From NCBI GenBank assembly GCA_049323915.1, contig JBMOPC010000033.1, forward strand, positions 1 to 64,000: a stretch of DNA of 64,000 nt, read 5' to 3'. Positions 62,601 to 64,000 of the stretch are shown one piece after another. The notes beneath the pieces are model-generated. The model was not told the origin of the DNA. It worked only from the letters and a program-made list of their open reading frames with translations, and searched no databases. Position 1 is the first letter of the stretch. The number at the start of each line of letters is the position of its first letter. This stretch comes from BRHc4a sp049323915. GTDB taxonomy: Bacteria; Bacillota; Desulfotomaculia; Desulfotomaculales; Desulfocucumaceae. The translations under genes were made by a program, and so were the position numbers.

Positions 62601-63387
62601 TGATTTCATTAAAGAAAAGGATTTTGGTGCTCTGGTAACGTTGGCGATCAGCTCCTGGATGTTTAACAGGGCCCTGGAAGAGATTAGAGGCTCGGGTGTA
62701 ACTTTTGACCCTATAAAGGCCATGGTTGACGCCATGGGCGAAGATTTGACGCCTGAACAACGGGCGGGCCGGCTTGCTGGTGAGGTTCTTTCCAATCTTC
62801 CTTTAGGGCAAACTGTTGCTTCTATATATCCCGAATACGGTGCTGAAGTCTTTGGTCACAAACTACCGACCAGGAAGAATCTTTTCGGAAATGAAGATCC
62901 TACACGCTTTGGCAGCGGCTTGCTTGTGCTAAAGGGCGCTCAAGATCCCCTGTATAAGATAATAACACCATTTGGTGGCAACCAACTTAAAAAGACTCTC
63001 GGAGGGATTGACGCTGTAAGTACAAAAGGAGTGTATACGCCTGACGGGAACCGGCTGAAGTATCCGGTTTCCACGGACGTATCAAATATAATGAAAGGAG
63101 TTATTTTTGGTCCAGGAGCTTTTCGGGAGGCGCAGGACTACTATAAGAATAACAACCGTCCACTTTCTGAAAAAGACACTGAATTATTAAAGGCCCGCGG
63201 TAACCACAAAGGACAATATGATGCCATACAGCACAAAAGGGATATTGACTCTATTACCCAACAGATAAAAGATGTGCAGAAAGACAAAAAGCTCACCCAG
63301 CAAGAGAGAGTAAAAAGGGTGCAGGAACTGACAGCAAAAAGAAATAGGTTGATGCAAAGCAAGTCTGCTTCTGCTACCGGGGGCTAA
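59647..63387 (+). CDS. Large polyvalent internal virion protein
   Basis: 1246 aa from TTG 59647 after AAGGGGGTGAAGCAA. N-terminal Pro-rich region, then a small hydrophobic/Ala-Gly segment (about 150-250). About residues 320-460 contain ITGNEFGENIPDKELRQVAS, then FYDYRLSDIE, a pattern like the barnase/RelE-like nuclease or LPD domains of polyvalent phage proteins. The remaining 750 residues are helical with amphipathic segments, probably ejected with DNA to form a transfer channel. Its length replaces a tape measure. Domain call tentative. Confidence 0.7.
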   Translation: MFDFTGTKPGQGQNAFDFTTVPATPKNTPERKRPTLDVGNLISKGVFESAVPKEEPPKTNPQPPAPVSDGMGSLRETEASMPVFGNGTIGSRGTNLHDIFRDIGTAAKAGSYNTLTRSIFEKVVPSNNANTLLDVQAEEAKNYQPQTLAEKAAYGVSGLVTDTPIYLLGSEVIGAPIAAGLTKSIPVVETALPAMKAGRIAPGALLGANEANIIGRAVGAYATGAAMGGAHGALKNEAPEQIINRAANEAAMWSGGELGVSALSAGLPVLGRAIKSIGKTETPLIKELNLTKKGVTEVPFTAKPESANSGGRLDFKAATQYEPVKITGNEFGENIPDKELRQVASEYAMKNHRDKVVRNTDTGIDIKIAASGIKHVKSVSGDTRKLKLLVALPEILERSKFVGEELNYKVNQPNIKRILRFRSSAEIGQEPVVVNSVIKESNDGHFFYDYRLSDIEKPAGISRGIEQPGSKPTQPATGSSTIIPPVKEDVKAKPEIAPLEAEDMKALGGWRLYMTDVYRNFKDTFGNQYGKYKTSILDPFDASKKTNIETQEAWLNKLKTEVVDRLGIRKGSKESALVQDFGEGKLPLIELQQMRPKDWQKIVEADQWFRQAYDQLIDDVNASRRMIYPNVEAEMAKIDAKIEAIKKAPKMRDSRKEEQIKELYARKEEIFRNRFVPKRENYYRHFREMAEGWAGLKNIFDSPAQISSSLSGVSEYTLPKSKWASFMQRRGMGSYKSDAVGGFLNYIPAASHAIHIDPHVGKFEKLADDLAEATADTGHLNNFIEYLRDYSRDLAGKTNPFDRHLQKIIPGGRKAFRVIEWLNNRVKANVVLGNASSALAQVANIPQGLAFAKQYSVPGAGRALKSILIESQPMKESGFLKERYGGFGSVMYRQFDTGLLQQPKNFAVWMMETADRIGTTFIWNSAYSKALGLKVADPVKYADNITRKLVAGRGVGEVPLIQKSKIFQLVAPFQLEVGNLWSVMRDFIKEKDFGALVTLAISSWMFNRALEEIRGSGVTFDPIKAMVDAMGEDLTPEQRAGRLAGEVLSNLPLGQTVASIYPEYGAEVFGHKLPTRKNLFGNEDPTRFGSGLLVLKGAQDPLYKIITPFGGNQLKKTLGGIDAVSTKGVYTPDGNRLKYPVSTDVSNIMKGVIFGPGAFREAQDYYKNNNRPLSEKDTELLKARGNHKGQYDAIQHKRDIDSITQQIKDVQKDKKLTQQERVKRVQELTAKRNRLMQSKSASATGG

Positions 63388-63401
63388 ATTTATTATCGGA
63401 G

Positions 63402-63653
63402 GTGATGGGGTTGGATGAAAAAATACTAAAAATGATTACAGATCAGATAGGGGAGGTAAAGGACAGTATCAGGCGGCTCCATGAAAGGGTTGACGAAATG
63501 ATCAAGGCTGGATACATGACTAAAACAGAATGCGAAGGCTACCGGAGTAACTGCAAAAAAGGCGGGCACCCAACATGGATTGTGGTGCTCTTTTCTTTGT
63601 GCTCCGGGATGTTTATGTTTATTTTGGCCAACTGGAGCAAGTTTATTAATTGA
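63402..63653 (+). CDS. Small membrane protein, XhlA/holin-like
   Basis: About 80 aa with an N-terminal coiled-coil (MITDQIGEVKDSIRRLHERV) and one C-terminal membrane helix (WIVVLFSLCSGMFMFILANW). This resembles XhlA-type holin-accessory proteins. GGAGG favours the TTG at 63411; GTG 63402 is also possible. Confidence 0.7.
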   Translation: MMGLDEKILKMITDQIGEVKDSIRRLHERVDEMIKAGYMTKTECEGYRSNCKKGGHPTWIVVLFSLCSGMFMFILANWSKFIN

Positions 63654-63665
63654 AAGGGTGATTAG

Positions 63666-64000
63666 ATGATTTTCAAGGATGTACTTCCAGGCGATTCCGG
63701 CTACGCCGATATCGAAATGGTGTCCAGCGAGGGGATCATGGTCGGCGATCCCGATGGGTACTTTAGGCCGGATGATTATGTCACACGCCGGGAAGCGGCC
63801 CACCTTGAAGCGCGAAGGCTATTCCGGTATGGGCTGTTAACCTATGTCATACCCAGGATTAAGAAAGCGGTCATGAGACTGCAGCAGGATAGTGGAGAAT
63901 CCGGCAGTGGCTTTTTTGTTAGTCCAAATGGATGGATAGCAACTAATCAGCATGTGGTCGGCAAAGATCTGGTTCTTGATTATATTGACGAAGGGATGCC
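63666..64000 (+). CDS. Partial: S-layer-homology-like plus trypsin-like serine protease
   Basis: Starts at ATG 63666 after GAAAGGGTGATTAG and runs off the window. The first about 75 residues resemble an S-layer homology motif (VGDPDGYFRPDDYVTRREAA). Then SGSGFFVSPNGWIATNQHVV matches the catalytic-histidine segment of HtrA/trypsin-like proteases (GSGFxxxxxGxIxTNxHV). Asp and Ser lie beyond the end. No signal peptide at the N-terminus. Confidence 0.75.
   Translation, partial: MIFKDVLPGDSGYADIEMVSSEGIMVGDPDGYFRPDDYVTRREAAHLEARRLFRYGLLTYVIPRIKKAVMRLQQDSGESGSGFFVSPNGWIATNQHVVGKDLVLDYIDEGM

Overview
The window looks like a chromosome segment of a spore-forming, anaerobic, selenium-using Firmicute of the Desulfotomaculum/Pelotomaculum (Peptococcaceae) type. 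The placement rests on the yqfC-yqfD-phoH-pgpH-ybeY-dgkA order typical of endospore formers, a selenocysteine-containing SelD, a 4-hydroxybutyryl-CoA dehydratase operon and sigma-54 control. No database search was possible, so the genus is inference. Ten Ns at 42932-42941 show that the sequence is a draft, which matters when judging the single-base frameshifts.

Layout. (1) 0.2-10.3 kb is core chromosome: a minus-strand sporulation/RNA-maintenance cluster, a plus-strand selenium pair (selD with an in-frame UGA plus a SECIS-like hairpin, then yedF), a NifU-type scaffold, an ECF sigma factor with its anti-sigma factor, and tRNA-Leu(CAA). (2) 10.4-14.9 kb is a scarred accessory patch: a tyrosine recombinase beside the tRNA, two identical 90-bp inverted elements that supply the stop codons of the genes they enter, a broken [4Fe-4S] reductase fragment, a broken Crp/Fnr regulator and a flavoprotein. 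(3) 15.3-25.7 kb is a catabolic island. An operon encodes 4-hydroxybutyryl-CoA dehydratase, a CoA-transferase, an SDR, a thiolase, 3-hydroxybutyryl-CoA dehydrogenase and two small unknown proteins. A CBS-PAS-AAA+ sigma-54 activator and a short-chain fatty acid transporter follow. Good -24/-12 promoters stand before the operon and before the transporter. The genes would import C4 acids, activate them, dehydrate 4-hydroxybutyryl-CoA to crotonyl-CoA and oxidise this to acetyl-CoA. A crotonase is missing here.

(4) 26.0-64.0 kb is a prophage that runs off the right edge. Its left end is the 3' part of tRNA-Leu(UAG), next to a degenerate older integrase. The order is integrase, CI-like repressor, a two-promoter operator region, a Cro-like protein, small early genes (one Spo0E-like), replication and recombination genes (DUF2800, DUF2815, an intein-bearing DNA polymerase I, helicases, a methyltransferase, a VapE primase/helicase, VRR-NUC, HNH), then a very strong promoter followed by two terminator-like structures just before the terminase genes. 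The late genes (terS, terL, portal, scaffold, capsid, adaptor, beta-propeller stopper, fibres, two large internal virion proteins, no tape measure or sheath) point to a short-tailed, podovirus-like particle. Two late genes encode secreted or surface-type proteins: an HExxH metalloprotein, and an S-layer-like plus trypsin-like protein cut by the window end.

The observations most worth a second look are the promoter/tandem-terminator gate before the terminase, the polymerase intein with an atypical C-terminus, the phage Spo0E-like protein, the selenoprotein SelD, the paired sigma-54 promoters with two unknown small operon members, and the perfect 90-bp inverted elements.
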